This document shows, in pieces, positions 36,928 through 46,115 of a DNA stretch of 64,000 bases; the first letter of the stretch is position 1; every line of letters starts with the position of its first letter. Source of the DNA: Paenibacillus bouchesdurhonensis. GTDB taxonomy: Bacteria > Bacillota > Bacilli > Paenibacillales > Paenibacillaceae. The translations under genes were made by a program, and so were the position numbers. The stretch covers positions 133,898-197,897 of the forward strand of contig NZ_LT732548.1 of NCBI RefSeq assembly GCF_900155685.1, read 5' to 3'. A model generated the notes under the pieces. It searched no databases. It had not been told where the DNA came from and saw nothing but the letters and a program-made list of their open reading frames with translations.

Positions 36928-38120
36928 GTGCCCCAGCACACGCAGAGCGGGCACATGCACTTCTAGGTGCTTCGGGGGCCAGCCGTTGGATTGCTTGCCC
37001 CCCAAGTGCTCGGCTTACCGAACATATCTCGGAGAAGCGGAGTGAATACGCCGACGAGGGTACAGCAGCTCATGAGTTGTCGGAAGTAAAGCTGCAGCAG
37101 ATGCTTATGCCTAATAATTCGGCTCGGCGTAAGGAGCTGGAAAAGGCATTAACGGAGGCTATGGCAAGTACGTACTACGGCCCTGAGATGGAGAACGCCG
37201 TTAACGATTACGTGGACATTGTGGCGGAACGCTTTCTCGCGGCTAAGGCACGTTCTCAGGATGCGGTGATCATGTTCGAGCAACGGCTGGACTTTAGTGA
37301 ATGGGTACCTGAAGGGTATGGCACGGGGGACGTCATCATCATCTCTGATGGGATTATGGATGTGATTGACCTGAAATACGGCAAAGGCGTGCCAGTATCA
37401 GCTTTCGGCAATCCGCAGATGCGGCTCTACGCCTTGGGAGCTTGGCAGGAATACGATTTTTTGTATGGCATTGAAGAAATTCATATGACGATCATACAGC
37501 CACGGCTCGACAGTGTGAGCACTGACATTGTGCCGGTATCGGAGCTGTTAGAGTGGGCTGAAACCGTCGTTAAGCCTGCCGCTGCTCTCGCATTTGCTGG
37601 TGAAGGTGAGTTTAAGGCTGGGGAGCATTGCCGCTGGTGCAAGGTGAAAGGGAATTGCCGGGCGCGGGCTGATGAGAATATGAAAGCCCTGGAGTATGAG
37701 TTTCGTGATCCGGCTCTGCTGTCGCTGGAGGAAATCGGTTCAGTGCTTTTTGTAGCAGAGCAGTTGAAAGCCTGGGCGAAGGATGTTGAAGGCTACGCCT
37801 TCGATCAAGCCAAGAACGGTGCTAAGATTCCGGCGTGGAAGTTGGTCGAGGGTCGTAGCAACCGAGTGATTACGGACAAAGATGTAGCATGGAAGTCCTT
37901 AGAAGATGCCAAAATCGATGATGATAAGTTCCTGAAACCTCGTGAGCTTCTTGGCATCGGGGAATTGGAAAAGCGGATCGATAAAAAGGAGCTTGCCGCA
38001 CTGATAGGCGACTTGATCGTTAAGCCCCCAGGGAAGCCGGTTCTTGTTCCTGAGACCGATCACAGGGCGGAGCTGAATAGCGTTGATCAGGACTTTGCAG
38101 GAGAGGAGTTTGAGTCCTAA
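36924..38120 (+). CDS. DUF2800 protein, PD-(D/E)XK nuclease superfamily (Cas4/RecB-like)
   Basis: 398 aa. GASGASRWIACPPSARL and DEGTAAHELSEVKL are DUF2800 marks. The nuclease core has GTGDVIIISDGIMDVIDLKYG (D...DxK pattern around residues 140-160) and a C-terminal Cys cluster (CRWCKVKGNC) like the Fe-S cluster of Cas4/AddB nucleases. A role in recombination or end processing during replication is inferred from its position beside the ssDNA-binding protein gene. Confidence 0.87.
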   Translation: MSAPAHAERAHALLGASGASRWIACPPSARLTEHISEKRSEYADEGTAAHELSEVKLQQMLMPNNSARRKELEKALTEAMASTYYGPEMENAVNDYVDIVAERFLAAKARSQDAVIMFEQRLDFSEWVPEGYGTGDVIIISDGIMDVIDLKYGKGVPVSAFGNPQMRLYALGAWQEYDFLYGIEEIHMTIIQPRLDSVSTDIVPVSELLEWAETVVKPAAALAFAGEGEFKAGEHCRWCKVKGNCRARADENMKALEYEFRDPALLSLEEIGSVLFVAEQLKAWAKDVEGYAFDQAKNGAKIPAWKLVEGRSNRVITDKDVAWKSLEDAKIDDDKFLKPRELLGIGELEKRIDKKELAALIGDLIVKPPGKPVLVPETDHRAELNSVDQDFAGEEFES

Positions 38121-38365
38121 TGAGCCGTCTTTATATTATTGTTCAAACGAATAAAAGCAGTTATAACGACCAAACAAAAGTCACACAAAATTCTGAACGT
38201 GAAGTTCTCCGGTATGTAGGGCAAGTGTCTTCCCATGATGCTCTAGAGGATGATATCCATATCAACCGAATTTTTTCGGTTGATGATTACGGTAATGTTT
38301 TGCACCACGAAATAGAGTTCAAGAACGGCAAGCTGTTTTTAGTCACTATTCCAATTGAAAACTAA
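38120..38365 (+). CDS. Small phage protein, unknown function
   Basis: 81 aa, beta-rich (SRLYIIVQTNKSSYNDQTKV). TAATG overlap with the DUF2800 gene. No motif recognised. Confidence 0.6.
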   Translation: MSRLYIIVQTNKSSYNDQTKVTQNSEREVLRYVGQVSSHDALEDDIHINRIFSVDDYGNVLHHEIEFKNGKLFLVTIPIEN

Positions 38366-38386
38366 CTAATAAGGAGAAATGTTCAA

Positions 38387-38986
38387 ATGGCAAACGAAAT
38401 CAGCACAAAGGTAATTACGGGTAAAGTACGGCTTTCTTATGCGAATGTGTGGGAGCCTCAATCTATTGATGGTGGCGAACCTAAATACAGCACTTCTATC
38501 CTTATTCCAAAGGACGATAAGGAGACCTTACGTAAAATCAAAACTGTCATTGATGCCCTGAAAGAGCAAGCAAAGGCTAAATTCGGCGGGAAGCTCCCGG
38601 CTAAGTTCCATACCCCGTTACGGGATGGTGACGAGGAACGTCCAGATGATGAGGCATATGCCGATCACTATTTTTTCAATGCTTCTTCCAAAAACAAGCC
38701 TGGCATTGCTAAGCCTGTCGGTAAAAATCCCGACGGATCGACTAAATTCCAGGAGATCACTGACACGACGGAAGTCTATTCCGGTTGCTACGTCAAGGCC
38801 TCTATTAACTTTTATATCTTTGATACCAAGGGCAATAAGGGGATTGCAGCAGGGCTGAACAATATTGTGAAGTTGCAAGACGGTGAGTTCTTGGGCGGTC
38901 GTAGCAGCGTGAAGGATGACTTCGCAGATGAGGATTTTGACGACATTATGGATTTCAGTGATGACGATGAGGACTTTTTGAACTAA
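38387..38986 (+). CDS. DUF2815 single-stranded DNA-binding protein
   Basis: 199 aa. It opens ANEISTKVITGKVRLSYANV and has YSTSILIPKDDKET, a beta-barrel pattern like phage T7 gp2.5/Enc34 SSB, and a strongly acidic tail (DDIMDFSDDDEDFLN) as SSBs use to recruit partners. It should coat ssDNA during phage replication. Confidence 0.87.
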   Translation: MANEISTKVITGKVRLSYANVWEPQSIDGGEPKYSTSILIPKDDKETLRKIKTVIDALKEQAKAKFGGKLPAKFHTPLRDGDEERPDDEAYADHYFFNASSKNKPGIAKPVGKNPDGSTKFQEITDTTEVYSGCYVKASINFYIFDTKGNKGIAAGLNNIVKLQDGEFLGGRSSVKDDFADEDFDDIMDFSDDDEDFLN

Positions 38987-38995
38987 CTGGTAATG

Positions 38996-39021
38996 AGGGG
39001 ATGCCGCAAGGGTCCCCTTTT
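38996..39021 (+). terminator. Possible weak terminator after the SSB gene
   Basis: AGGGGA pairs with TCCCCT across an 11-nt loop, followed by TTTTCT. Probably partial, since the replication operon continues. Confidence 0.5.
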
Positions 39022-39048
39022 CTATCAAAACATGGGGAGGATCAATAG

Positions 39049-39411
39049 ATGGGGATTAATGACTTGGTGCAAGAAGCACATAGCAATGCAGTGAGTAAGG
39101 GTTGGTGGGACGAGGAACGGAGTTTCGGGGAAATCATTGCCTTGATCCACTCTGAAGCTTCGGAGGCTCTGGAAGATTATCGGAACGGAGAACCGCCAAC
39201 GAATGTCTGGTATGAACATGATGGTCAGGATCATGCCGTACAAGTCGATGACGACTATAAGCCTTGCGGCATCCCATCTGAGCTGGCTGACATCGTAATT
39301 CGGGTATTCGATGCCTGCGGGCGATATGGCATCGATCTGGAGAAGGCGATTACTGAGAAGATGGCCTATAACGCAACGCGGCCACAGCGGCACGGTGGGA
39401 AAGTGATATGA
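39049..39411 (+). CDS. MazG-like nucleotide pyrophosphohydrolase
   Basis: 120 aa all-helical protein. IIALIHSEASEALEDYRNG matches the metal-binding ExxE(x)nExxD helix, and GIPSELADIVIRVFDACGRYG the second metal helix. Likely hydrolyses NTPs or dNTPs to adjust the pool during replication. It overlaps the polymerase gene by ATGA. Confidence 0.85.
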   Translation: MGINDLVQEAHSNAVSKGWWDEERSFGEIIALIHSEASEALEDYRNGEPPTNVWYEHDGQDHAVQVDDDYKPCGIPSELADIVIRVFDACGRYGIDLEKAITEKMAYNATRPQRHGGKVI

Positions 39412-41363
39412 CGGTACTCCAGATTGACGTTGAGACCTACAGCAGCGTGGATCTAATAAAATGCGGAGTTCACCGCTACGTTGAATCACCGGACTTTGAA
39501 ATTCTTCTATTTGCCTACGCTTATGATGACGATCCGGTGCAGGTGGTTGACCTAACTGATTTTGAAGAGCTGCCGGAGCAAGTGCTGCACGATCTGACTG
39601 ATCCGGCGGTTATCAAGACAGCCTGGAATGCTGCTTTTGAGCGGACGGTGATTGCCAAGCAGTTTAATATCGAGTGTGATCCACGGTATTGGCGCTGCTC
39701 GATGGCGCATGCCTACACACTCGGTTTACCAGGGTCGCTCGAAAAGGCGGCGATCGCCCTTGGGCTGGAGGAACAAAAGGATACGAAAGGTAAGAACCTG
39801 ATCAAGTATTTTTCCGTCCCGTGTAAACCGACCAAAGTCAACGGCGGACGTACTCGTAATTATCCACACCATGTGCCAGATAAGTGGCAGGAGTATATCG
39901 AATACAACCGGCAGGACGTGGTCGTCGAACGCGTGGTTCGTAAACGCTTGGAACGCTTCCCTGTACCAGACCGAGAATGGCGAGTATGGACGCTTGATCA
40001 GAAGATCAATGACCTCGGCGTGAGAGTCGACAAGGGGCTTATCGATCAAGCAATTGCCTGCTCGTCTCAATATACGGATCAGCTCCTGCAAGAGGCGCGA
40101 GATCTAACCGGGCTCGAGAACCCGAACAGCATCGCACAACTTAAAGGATGGTTTGAAAGTCATGGGTTGAAGGTTGTCAGCTTGAACAAGGACAATATGC
40201 CGGTTTTGCTAGACGCTGCTCCTGATGAGGATACCAAACGGATGCTAGAGATCCGACAAGAAATGGGTAAGACGTCAGTCAGCAAGTATGACGCCATGAA
40301 ACTATCAGCCTGTGATGATGGCCGTGTGCGCGGGATTCTGCAATATTGCGGAGCCAGCCGGACATGGCGCTGGGCAGGCAGACGGGTTCAGATGCACAAT
40401 CTGCCGCAGAATCATTTGGTAGATTTGGCACTGGCTCGAGAGATCCTGCTCTCTGGAGATTTTGAATGGCTAGAGATGCTGTTCGGCCCTGTGCAGTTTG
40501 TGCTTTCGGAGCTCATCCGTACAGCGCTGATTCCGGCAGACGGTCATCGATTTATCGTCTCTGACTTTTCCGCGATCGAGGCCCGCGTCATAGCTTGGCT
40601 TGCCGATGAGAACTGGGTGCTCGAAGTATTCAAAGGTCACGGTAAGATTTACGAGGCGACTGCTTCACGAATGTTTGGGATCCCATTCGAAACGATCATC
40701 CGCGGGCACGAGAACTACAAGTATCGCGCACCAGGTAAAGTCGCTACGCTCGCCTGCGGTTTCGGCGGCGGCCCGAATGCCCTCGCAAGCATGGACAAGA
40801 AGAAAGAGATTCCAGAAGAAGAGTATCCAGCTCTGGTCAAACAGTGGCGAGAAGCAAATCCCAAGATCAGACGGTTATGGTACAAAACCGAAGAGGCTGC
40901 GATGGAGGCTGTTAGGACGAAGTCGACTGTCAAGCTGGCTCATGGTGTTCAGTACCGCTATAAGAACGGCTACTTATTCGCTGATCTACCTAGCGGCCAT
41001 AGCTTAAGTTACCCCTCACCGCAGATCAAGCCGGATCCGAAGTTTGACGGCAAGGAAGGCCTCACGTTCTTGGCTCCCGATCAATTAGGACGAATGGTTC
41101 GGCAGCGCACCTGGGGCGGGACTCTGGTCGAGAACCTTGTGCAGGCGATCGCACGGGACTGCTTAGCCGAGAGTCTGCTGAGATTAGACGCAGAAGGCTA
41201 TCCGATTCCTCTGCATGTGCATGACGAAGCGGTGCTGGAGGTGCCAATCGGGATCGGCTCCGTCGAAGAGGTTACCGAGATCATGAGCCAGCCGATCGAT
41301 TGGGCGCCGGGGCTGCCGTTGTCGGCAGATGGATTTGAATGTGATTTCTATCAAAAGGATTGA
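39408..41363 (+). CDS. Phage family A DNA polymerase
   Basis: 651 aa. The N-terminal 3'-5' exonuclease domain has LQIDVETYSSVDL and AWNAAFERTV. The polymerase domain has motif A FSAIEARVIAWLA, motif B VATLACGFGGGPNAL and motif C HVHDEAVLEV. Both activities look intact. It follows the SSB and MazG genes, as the core of a phage replication operon. Confidence 0.93.
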   Translation: MTVLQIDVETYSSVDLIKCGVHRYVESPDFEILLFAYAYDDDPVQVVDLTDFEELPEQVLHDLTDPAVIKTAWNAAFERTVIAKQFNIECDPRYWRCSMAHAYTLGLPGSLEKAAIALGLEEQKDTKGKNLIKYFSVPCKPTKVNGGRTRNYPHHVPDKWQEYIEYNRQDVVVERVVRKRLERFPVPDREWRVWTLDQKINDLGVRVDKGLIDQAIACSSQYTDQLLQEARDLTGLENPNSIAQLKGWFESHGLKVVSLNKDNMPVLLDAAPDEDTKRMLEIRQEMGKTSVSKYDAMKLSACDDGRVRGILQYCGASRTWRWAGRRVQMHNLPQNHLVDLALAREILLSGDFEWLEMLFGPVQFVLSELIRTALIPADGHRFIVSDFSAIEARVIAWLADENWVLEVFKGHGKIYEATASRMFGIPFETIIRGHENYKYRAPGKVATLACGFGGGPNALASMDKKKEIPEEEYPALVKQWREANPKIRRLWYKTEEAAMEAVRTKSTVKLAHGVQYRYKNGYLFADLPSGHSLSYPSPQIKPDPKFDGKEGLTFLAPDQLGRMVRQRTWGGTLVENLVQAIARDCLAESLLRLDAEGYPIPLHVHDEAVLEVPIGIGSVEEVTEIMSQPIDWAPGLPLSADGFECDFYQKD

Positions 41364-41364
41364 T

Positions 41365-41628
41365 ATGATGCTGCCAAAATTACCAGATAGTGTTGATCTT
41401 TATATTTCAGATGTTCCTTGGGACTTAGTCTTAAATGATAGCGGTAAGGTGATCGGGGAAGTTTATACACTTCTTCCCGATCCTCCGCCAAGGAGGCGAC
41501 AAAACAAATGGGGCACTGGTTCTATATCGCGCCGGAAGAATATGCAGAAGCCGAAAAGTACGGGGTCAGGCCGGAGATGCTGGATCGGAGAGTCCGGCAA
41601 CAAGGCTGGATCAAAGAGCGGGCTATGA
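41365..41628 (+). CDS. Small phage ORF with doubtful C-terminus
   Basis: The first 45 residues (MMLPKLPDSVDLYISDVPWD) look like protein and follow AAAAGGA, just after the polymerase gene. The rest overlaps the next gene by about 120 bp and reads as Arg/Ser/Gly-rich shadow sequence. Either a short gene that lost its stop or one with a real long overlap. Confidence 0.4.
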   Translation: MMLPKLPDSVDLYISDVPWDLVLNDSGKVIGEVYTLLPDPPPRRRQNKWGTGSISRRKNMQKPKSTGSGRRCWIGESGNKAGSKSGL

Positions 41629-42035
41629 CTACGCCGCCTAGGCCTCAGAAGCCAAGAGGTTACTATGAAAAATGGGCAGCTATCGCTGAGAAAAACGGCA
41701 TAAAATATGATTCTTTCATGAGCCGTATACGAAGCGGTATGTGCCCCGAAAGGGCGGCAACGCAGCCGCTTCAAACTCCAGAGGAGATCCGGCAGCAGGC
41801 TCTTCATGCGACTGAGCATGTGCGAGTCTACCCCAAAAAGTATGTTCTTTTAGCAGAGAAAAACGGTATACCTTATGCGACATTTCAATATCGTGTTAAA
41901 TACTGCGGATGGGATTATGAACGAGCTGCGACTGAGCCGATCTGGTCCCGACAACAAATAGGGCGGCTAGGCGCTCAGCGGCTACGCGAACGCGAGGGCG
42001 ATTGGGCGGCTCAGATTTTTGGAAAGAGAGGATGA
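41508..42035 (+). CDS. Protein with three tandem HTH-like repeats
   Basis: 175 aa. About the same 32-residue unit occurs three times, at residues 12-43, 57-87 and 113-144. Each has AEK(Y/N)G at its start (15, 60, 116), a (L/F)xxRhR segment in the middle, and a closing ERA(M/A)TxP (37, 81, 138); two copies have GW before it. The pattern suggests three small helical, perhaps DNA-binding, modules. AAGGAGG lies about 12 nt before the ATG. It lies in the replication operon between the polymerase and primase/helicase genes. No function known to me. Confidence 0.75.
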   Translation: MGHWFYIAPEEYAEAEKYGVRPEMLDRRVRQQGWIKERAMTTPPRPQKPRGYYEKWAAIAEKNGIKYDSFMSRIRSGMCPERAATQPLQTPEEIRQQALHATEHVRVYPKKYVLLAEKNGIPYATFQYRVKYCGWDYERAATEPIWSRQQIGRLGAQRLREREGDWAAQIFGKRG

Positions 42036-42040
42036 TATAA

Positions 42041-42649
42041 ATGGATTTGAAGAGAATTACTAAGCAAAATTTATATGATTTTGTTACCAAGAAGGTAAAT
42101 GCCCAGCGAGTAGACATTAAAAATCAAATTACTAAGATGATAGATTCAGAAGCTGACCCTGTTTTAAATTCTTGGATCCGCTTGGGTTCTGTGGAACGGG
42201 ATGCGGAAAGATTAGCGGTCTCTCTAGAGGAAGCTATGAAGGCCTTCAAAATATTGGACTGCTGGAAATATCAAAGTGTATTGGCTGATATAAATTCTAA
42301 GCTACTTTCTATTGAACGTAAGGCGAAGGAAGACATAAAACAGGGAATTGAAAGCTTCGTTCAGGATCCCGAACACGAGGCTATTAATTTAGGTCATGAA
42401 GAAGTGAATGCTTTGACTAAGCGGTTACAGAAGGTTTGCCGACCTCACTACAAAAAGTTAGCCGATCTACACAAGCTTCGCCGTGAGTTAGAAAACGTAA
42501 TTGCCTCAGAAGCTAATGGGCAGCGCGGATATAAGGCATTGGTAGCTTTGGGGGTTGATATGTCGGAGTTTGAAGCTGGGACGTCTAATTTACCAGCTGT
42601 CGTGAAGTTATCCGTTGACCCTTGTCTATTGACTGGAAATTGCCAATGA
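42041..42649 (+). CDS. Helical phage protein, unknown function
   Basis: 202 aa, predicted mostly alpha-helical with coiled-coil stretches (about 85-165), opening MDLKRITKQNLYDFVTKKV and ending DPCLLTGNCQ. AGAGAGG upstream. ATGA overlap with the next gene. No family recognised. Confidence 0.7.
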   Translation: MDLKRITKQNLYDFVTKKVNAQRVDIKNQITKMIDSEADPVLNSWIRLGSVERDAERLAVSLEEAMKAFKILDCWKYQSVLADINSKLLSIERKAKEDIKQGIESFVQDPEHEAINLGHEEVNALTKRLQKVCRPHYKKLADLHKLRRELENVIASEANGQRGYKALVALGVDMSEFEAGTSNLPAVVKLSVDPCLLTGNCQ

Positions 42650-43068
42650 GACCGCTAACATCTGAGGAGAAAGCCCGCTGCACGAACGCGCGGAAGCGGG
42701 CTAATAAGGCATTGAGGGAGCAGAGGCGGGCAATTGGAGTTAAACTGAGAGACCTTCCGGAATCAAGCCGAATAGGGGAAGTTCTGTTATTTGAATTCGA
42801 ATCGATTCGGGACATTAAAGGTTACCCGGTCACTGTCTCTTTGAACGGTAATGAAATGGTTCTTAATTATGAATTGCTCCGATGTTTCGATAGATCATTA
42901 AAGAATCGGATTAAAAGTATCAAAATTGTGTGGCGGGATAACTGTCCGGTTCTACTCATAGATCACCACACTAGGTATTGGAGTAAGGATGTTGGATCGA
43001 TTGAACTATACGAGCTTCCAGCGTATCAGCGAGAGTTGCTGACGGATTTACCTATAGTTGAGATTTAA
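42646..43068 (+). CDS. Phage protein, unknown function
   Basis: About 140 aa. A basic helical N-terminus (EEKARCTNARKRANKALREQ) is followed by a beta-rich domain (VSLNGNEMVLNYELLRCFDR). The ATG at 42646 overlaps the previous stop and is preferred over an upstream in-frame TTG. Confidence 0.65.
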   Translation: MRPLTSEEKARCTNARKRANKALREQRRAIGVKLRDLPESSRIGEVLLFEFESIRDIKGYPVTVSLNGNEMVLNYELLRCFDRSLKNRIKSIKIVWRDNCPVLLIDHHTRYWSKDVGSIELYELPAYQRELLTDLPIVEI

Positions 43069-43088
43069 ACATAGATTGAGGTGGCACC

Positions 43089-45437
43089 ATGCAGGAATTA
43101 GATATTTCATTCGGCAAGCACCGTGCCGATACGAACTGGAAAACTGAATATTTGACCTGGGAAGAGTTCGTCGATCGGCTGCGGAAGGTTCGCCGGACGA
43201 ACGAGACCATGGCTCAGTATAACGCCATGAGTACGCCTGCGCGGGGGAAAGTAAAAGACGGGCCGGCTTTCGTCGGGGGGCTTATCCGGACAGGCCGGAG
43301 GAAGAAAGAGAATATCGATAGCCGCAGCCTAATTACTCTCGACGTTGATCGTGGGGACGATGACTTTCTCTTTGCTGCGGATCTGGTGCTTGGAGGGACG
43401 GCTTACGTCGTCTACTCCACGCACAGCCACCGCCCGGAGAAGCCAAAGTATCGCCTTATTATTCCAGCTGACAGGAACATGAGCCCGGACGAGTACGCCG
43501 CAGTCAGCCGCAAGCTGGCGGAGCAGATCGGCATGAACTGTTTTGACAAGACGACCTTTGATGTGCATCGGCTCATGTACCTGCCCAGCTGCAGCAAGGA
43601 CGCTGAGCCTGTGCTGGAAGTTTACGAGGGGGAGCCGCTGAGCGTTGACCAGGTGCTGGATGAATACGACGACTGGACTGACGTTTTAGCCTGGCCTCGG
43701 CATCCGGAAGCCAAGTCACCGGCGCAGCTTGCTGAGAAGAAAGCACAGGATCCTAGGGAGAAATTTGGCACGATCGGACTTTTATGCCGGTCATTCACCA
43801 TTGAGGAGGGCATCGATACTTTCCTATCTGACGTGTATGTCCCTGGTACAATGCCTAACCGCTATACCTATACCAAGGGGACGAGTGGAAACGGGCTGGA
43901 GATTTACCCGGATCAAGACCTTGCCTTCTCGCACCAGGACAGTGATCCGGTAGCGGATGGCCGCACTTATAACTTATTTGACCTTGTTCGTGTTCATAAA
44001 TTCGGTCACCTAGACGAGCAGGTGAAAGACCATACACCGGACGCCAAAAAGCCAAGTCACCTGGCTATGGAGCAGTGGGCGGCGCAGCGGCCAGAGGTAA
44101 AGAAGCTTGCTCTAGCTGAGCGGCAGGCGGACTTTGCTGAAATGGCCGCCGAGTTTGATGACGATGAAGAGGATCCGGAGGATGACGATTGGGAGGAAAA
44201 GCTGGAGCTTCACCATAAAACGGCGCTGCCGCTACCGACAGCCGGCAATGTAGAGCTGTTCTTAACCTTCGGTATATGGAAAAACGTTCTGGCTTACGAT
44301 GCCTTTGGTAATTCTGAGGTCATCCGGCGTCCGCTGCCTTGGCGAGAATTGGAACGCGGGGGGCGCACATATGAGCCATGGCTGGCTGCCGACGACAAGC
44401 GGCTGCAGCACTGGTTCTCCAAAGTACATGGTATTAACGCTGCGAAGACGATCCAGAACGCTTTTACGGAGGTTGTTCACCGCAACACGTTTCATCCGAT
44501 CAAGGCGTATGTCGAGGGCGGAAGCTGGGACGGTGTCCCCCGAGCGGAACGGATATTCGTTGAATACTTAGGGGCAGCTGACACGCATTATACGCGACAG
44601 GTGACGAGGAAGATGCTGCTGGCAGCCGTCACACGGCTGTATCGCCCGGGCTGTAAATTCGACCAGATGCTTGTTCTTGTTGGCCCCCAGGGGGCTGGGA
44701 AGAGTAGCCTGTTGGCGAAGCTTGGCCGGGATTGGTTCTCTGACAGCCTGCGGACGTTTGAAAATAAGGAAGCCGGTGAGCATCTACAGAATGGCTGGAT
44801 ATTTGAAATCGGTGAGCTGTCGGCTATGAAGAAAACCGAGGTTGAAGAGGTCAAGGCGTTTTTATCTAAGACAGAAGACCGCTATCGGGTGGCGTATGAT
44901 CGCCAGGTATCGGAGTTTCCCCGGAAGTGCGTTTTCTTCGGAACGACGAATACACGGGATTTTCTACGGGACACGACCGGGAACCGCCGCTTTTGGCCGG
45001 TTGAAGTAGTGCCTGAAAGAGCTGAGAAGAGTCATTGGGATCATCTAGGCGATGAGGAGGTACAGCAAATCTGGGCTGAGGTATTGAGCTGGTTCGAGGC
45101 GGGGGAAACCTTGGAGCTGGACAGCGAGGCACGCATGGAGGCTGAGCGGCAGCAGGCGGCGCATATGGAGAGTGACCCGCGTGAGGGCATGATTCAGGAG
45201 TGGCTTGAATCGGAAGAGCTTGACGAGATGGACAGGCCTACAGGACAACTACGGCAACGGGTCTGTGCAGCCCAGATGTGGGTGGAATGCTTAGGTAAGC
45301 GTAGGGGCGATATGAAGCCTTGGGATGCTAAAGAAATCTGCGATGTTATGCGGCGCGTTCCTGGGTGGAAAGAGAGAAAAGGGCGAGCGCGGGTGTCTGG
45401 GTACGGGCTTCAAACCGTGTTTGAACGGGCTGATTGA
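43089..45437 (+). CDS. Primase/VirE-type replicative helicase
   Basis: 782 aa. The N-terminal half (about 1-230) looks like an archaeo-eukaryotic primase-type domain (ITLDVDRGDDDF, YVVYSTHSHRPEKPKYRLII). A linker with an acidic run (about 355-372) leads to the VirE/DUF ATPase (about 460-700) with Walker A LVGPQGAGKSSLL, IGELSAMKKTEVEEVKAF and VFFGTTNTRDFLRD, and NRRFWPVEV. Such proteins start replication of temperate phages at an iteron origin, which here may be the repeat cluster directly downstream. Confidence 0.9.
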   Translation: MQELDISFGKHRADTNWKTEYLTWEEFVDRLRKVRRTNETMAQYNAMSTPARGKVKDGPAFVGGLIRTGRRKKENIDSRSLITLDVDRGDDDFLFAADLVLGGTAYVVYSTHSHRPEKPKYRLIIPADRNMSPDEYAAVSRKLAEQIGMNCFDKTTFDVHRLMYLPSCSKDAEPVLEVYEGEPLSVDQVLDEYDDWTDVLAWPRHPEAKSPAQLAEKKAQDPREKFGTIGLLCRSFTIEEGIDTFLSDVYVPGTMPNRYTYTKGTSGNGLEIYPDQDLAFSHQDSDPVADGRTYNLFDLVRVHKFGHLDEQVKDHTPDAKKPSHLAMEQWAAQRPEVKKLALAERQADFAEMAAEFDDDEEDPEDDDWEEKLELHHKTALPLPTAGNVELFLTFGIWKNVLAYDAFGNSEVIRRPLPWRELERGGRTYEPWLAADDKRLQHWFSKVHGINAAKTIQNAFTEVVHRNTFHPIKAYVEGGSWDGVPRAERIFVEYLGAADTHYTRQVTRKMLLAAVTRLYRPGCKFDQMLVLVGPQGAGKSSLLAKLGRDWFSDSLRTFENKEAGEHLQNGWIFEIGELSAMKKTEVEEVKAFLSKTEDRYRVAYDRQVSEFPRKCVFFGTTNTRDFLRDTTGNRRFWPVEVVPERAEKSHWDHLGDEEVQQIWAEVLSWFEAGETLELDSEARMEAERQQAAHMESDPREGMIQEWLESEELDEMDRPTGQLRQRVCAAQMWVECLGKRRGDMKPWDAKEICDVMRRVPGWKERKGRARVSGYGLQTVFERAD

Positions 45438-45438
45438 C

Positions 45439-45600
45439 GTATCAGTAAGATGATTCGGCGCTGTTATCCTTACTGATACACTGATACATCTAAAATAACA
45501 GTTGTATCAGAAGCGTAACAGTAAAAATGGGTTTACTGATACAGCTTGAAACCCTTTAAGTCAAAGGATTTGGCGGGCTTTGTATCAGTTGTATCAGTAA
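45439..45600. repeat. GTATCAG iteron cluster, candidate phage replication origin
   Basis: Seven copies of GTATCAG, most extended to GTATCAGTAA, in both orientations: 45439-45448, 45470-45479 (reverse), 45480-45487 (reverse), 45504-45510, 45533-45542 (reverse), 45582-45590 and 45591-45600. They fill a non-coding gap directly after the primase/helicase gene. An AT-rich stretch follows at 45600-45665, as expected for an unwinding element. Confidence 0.75.
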
Positions 45601-45668
45601 ATTCTATATAAATAGTAAGTAAGTAATTTAACTAGTAATAGAAATACGGATATATAGGTTAAACGTGA

Positions 45669-45689
45669 ATATACGCAGTACGCGTATAT
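45669..45689. repeat. Hairpin before the VRR-NUC gene
   Basis: ATATACGC/GCGTATAT perfect 8-bp arms with a 5-nt loop, about 20 bp upstream of the VRR-NUC ribosome site, no T tract. Possibly part of the origin or a regulator site. Confidence 0.5.
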
Positions 45690-45725
45690 AGAGTGATATT
45701 CTGTAACACTCGGAAAGGAGCGAGC

Positions 45726-46007
45726 ATGGGAGAGTCTACACTGGAACGCCGCCTGGTTCGAGAGATCAAGAAGATCGGCGGGGAAGCCCCTAAGTGGGTA
45801 AGCCCAGGAAATCGGGGAGTACCTGACCGGATTGTATTACTCCCCAACGGGCAAACGGTATATGTCGAGATGAAGGCACCGGGCGAGCCCTTGACCCCTT
45901 TACAGGAGCGCTGGAGGCGAAAGCTGCAGAACATGGGTCACCGACATTTCAAACTTGATTCGGTGGAGGATATCGATCTGTTTATCCAGGAGGTGATGCC
46001 GAAATGA
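45726..46007 (+). CDS. VRR-NUC domain nuclease
   Basis: 93 aa stand-alone VRR-NUC. LVREIKKIGGEAPKWVSPGN, GVPDRIVLLPNG and VYVEMKAPGEPLTP give the PD...ExK nuclease core. Such enzymes resolve or nick DNA structures in phage replication and recombination. AAAGGAG 7 nt before ATG 45726 sets the start. Confidence 0.9.
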   Translation: MGESTLERRLVREIKKIGGEAPKWVSPGNRGVPDRIVLLPNGQTVYVEMKAPGEPLTPLQERWRRKLQNMGHRHFKLDSVEDIDLFIQEVMPK

Positions 46008-46099
46008 AGTTCATCCCACACGTCTACCAGGACTACGCGAGACAGCGGATCCTGGACACGAATTTTATAGCCTTGCTGCTGGAGATGGGCTTGGGTTAG
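46004..46099 (+). pseudogene. SNF2 helicase, N-terminal fragment ending at the Walker A motif
   Basis: 31 codons opening MKFIPHVYQDYARQRIL and reading LLLEMGLG, then TAG. In intact relatives the next residues are KT of the Walker A motif. Those two codons follow four bases later in another frame, so the extra bases TAGC at 46097-46100 break the gene exactly at its ATP-binding site. Confidence 0.85.
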
Positions 46100-46115
46100 C
46101 AAAACGGTAACTACC

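Noticed and set aside
46097-46100. Programmed +1 frameshift at the TAG stop of the SNF2 helicase
   Set aside because: The shifted product would read GLGSKT and not restore the canonical GKT motif, so a simple 4-base insertion is the better explanation; kept only as an open possibility.
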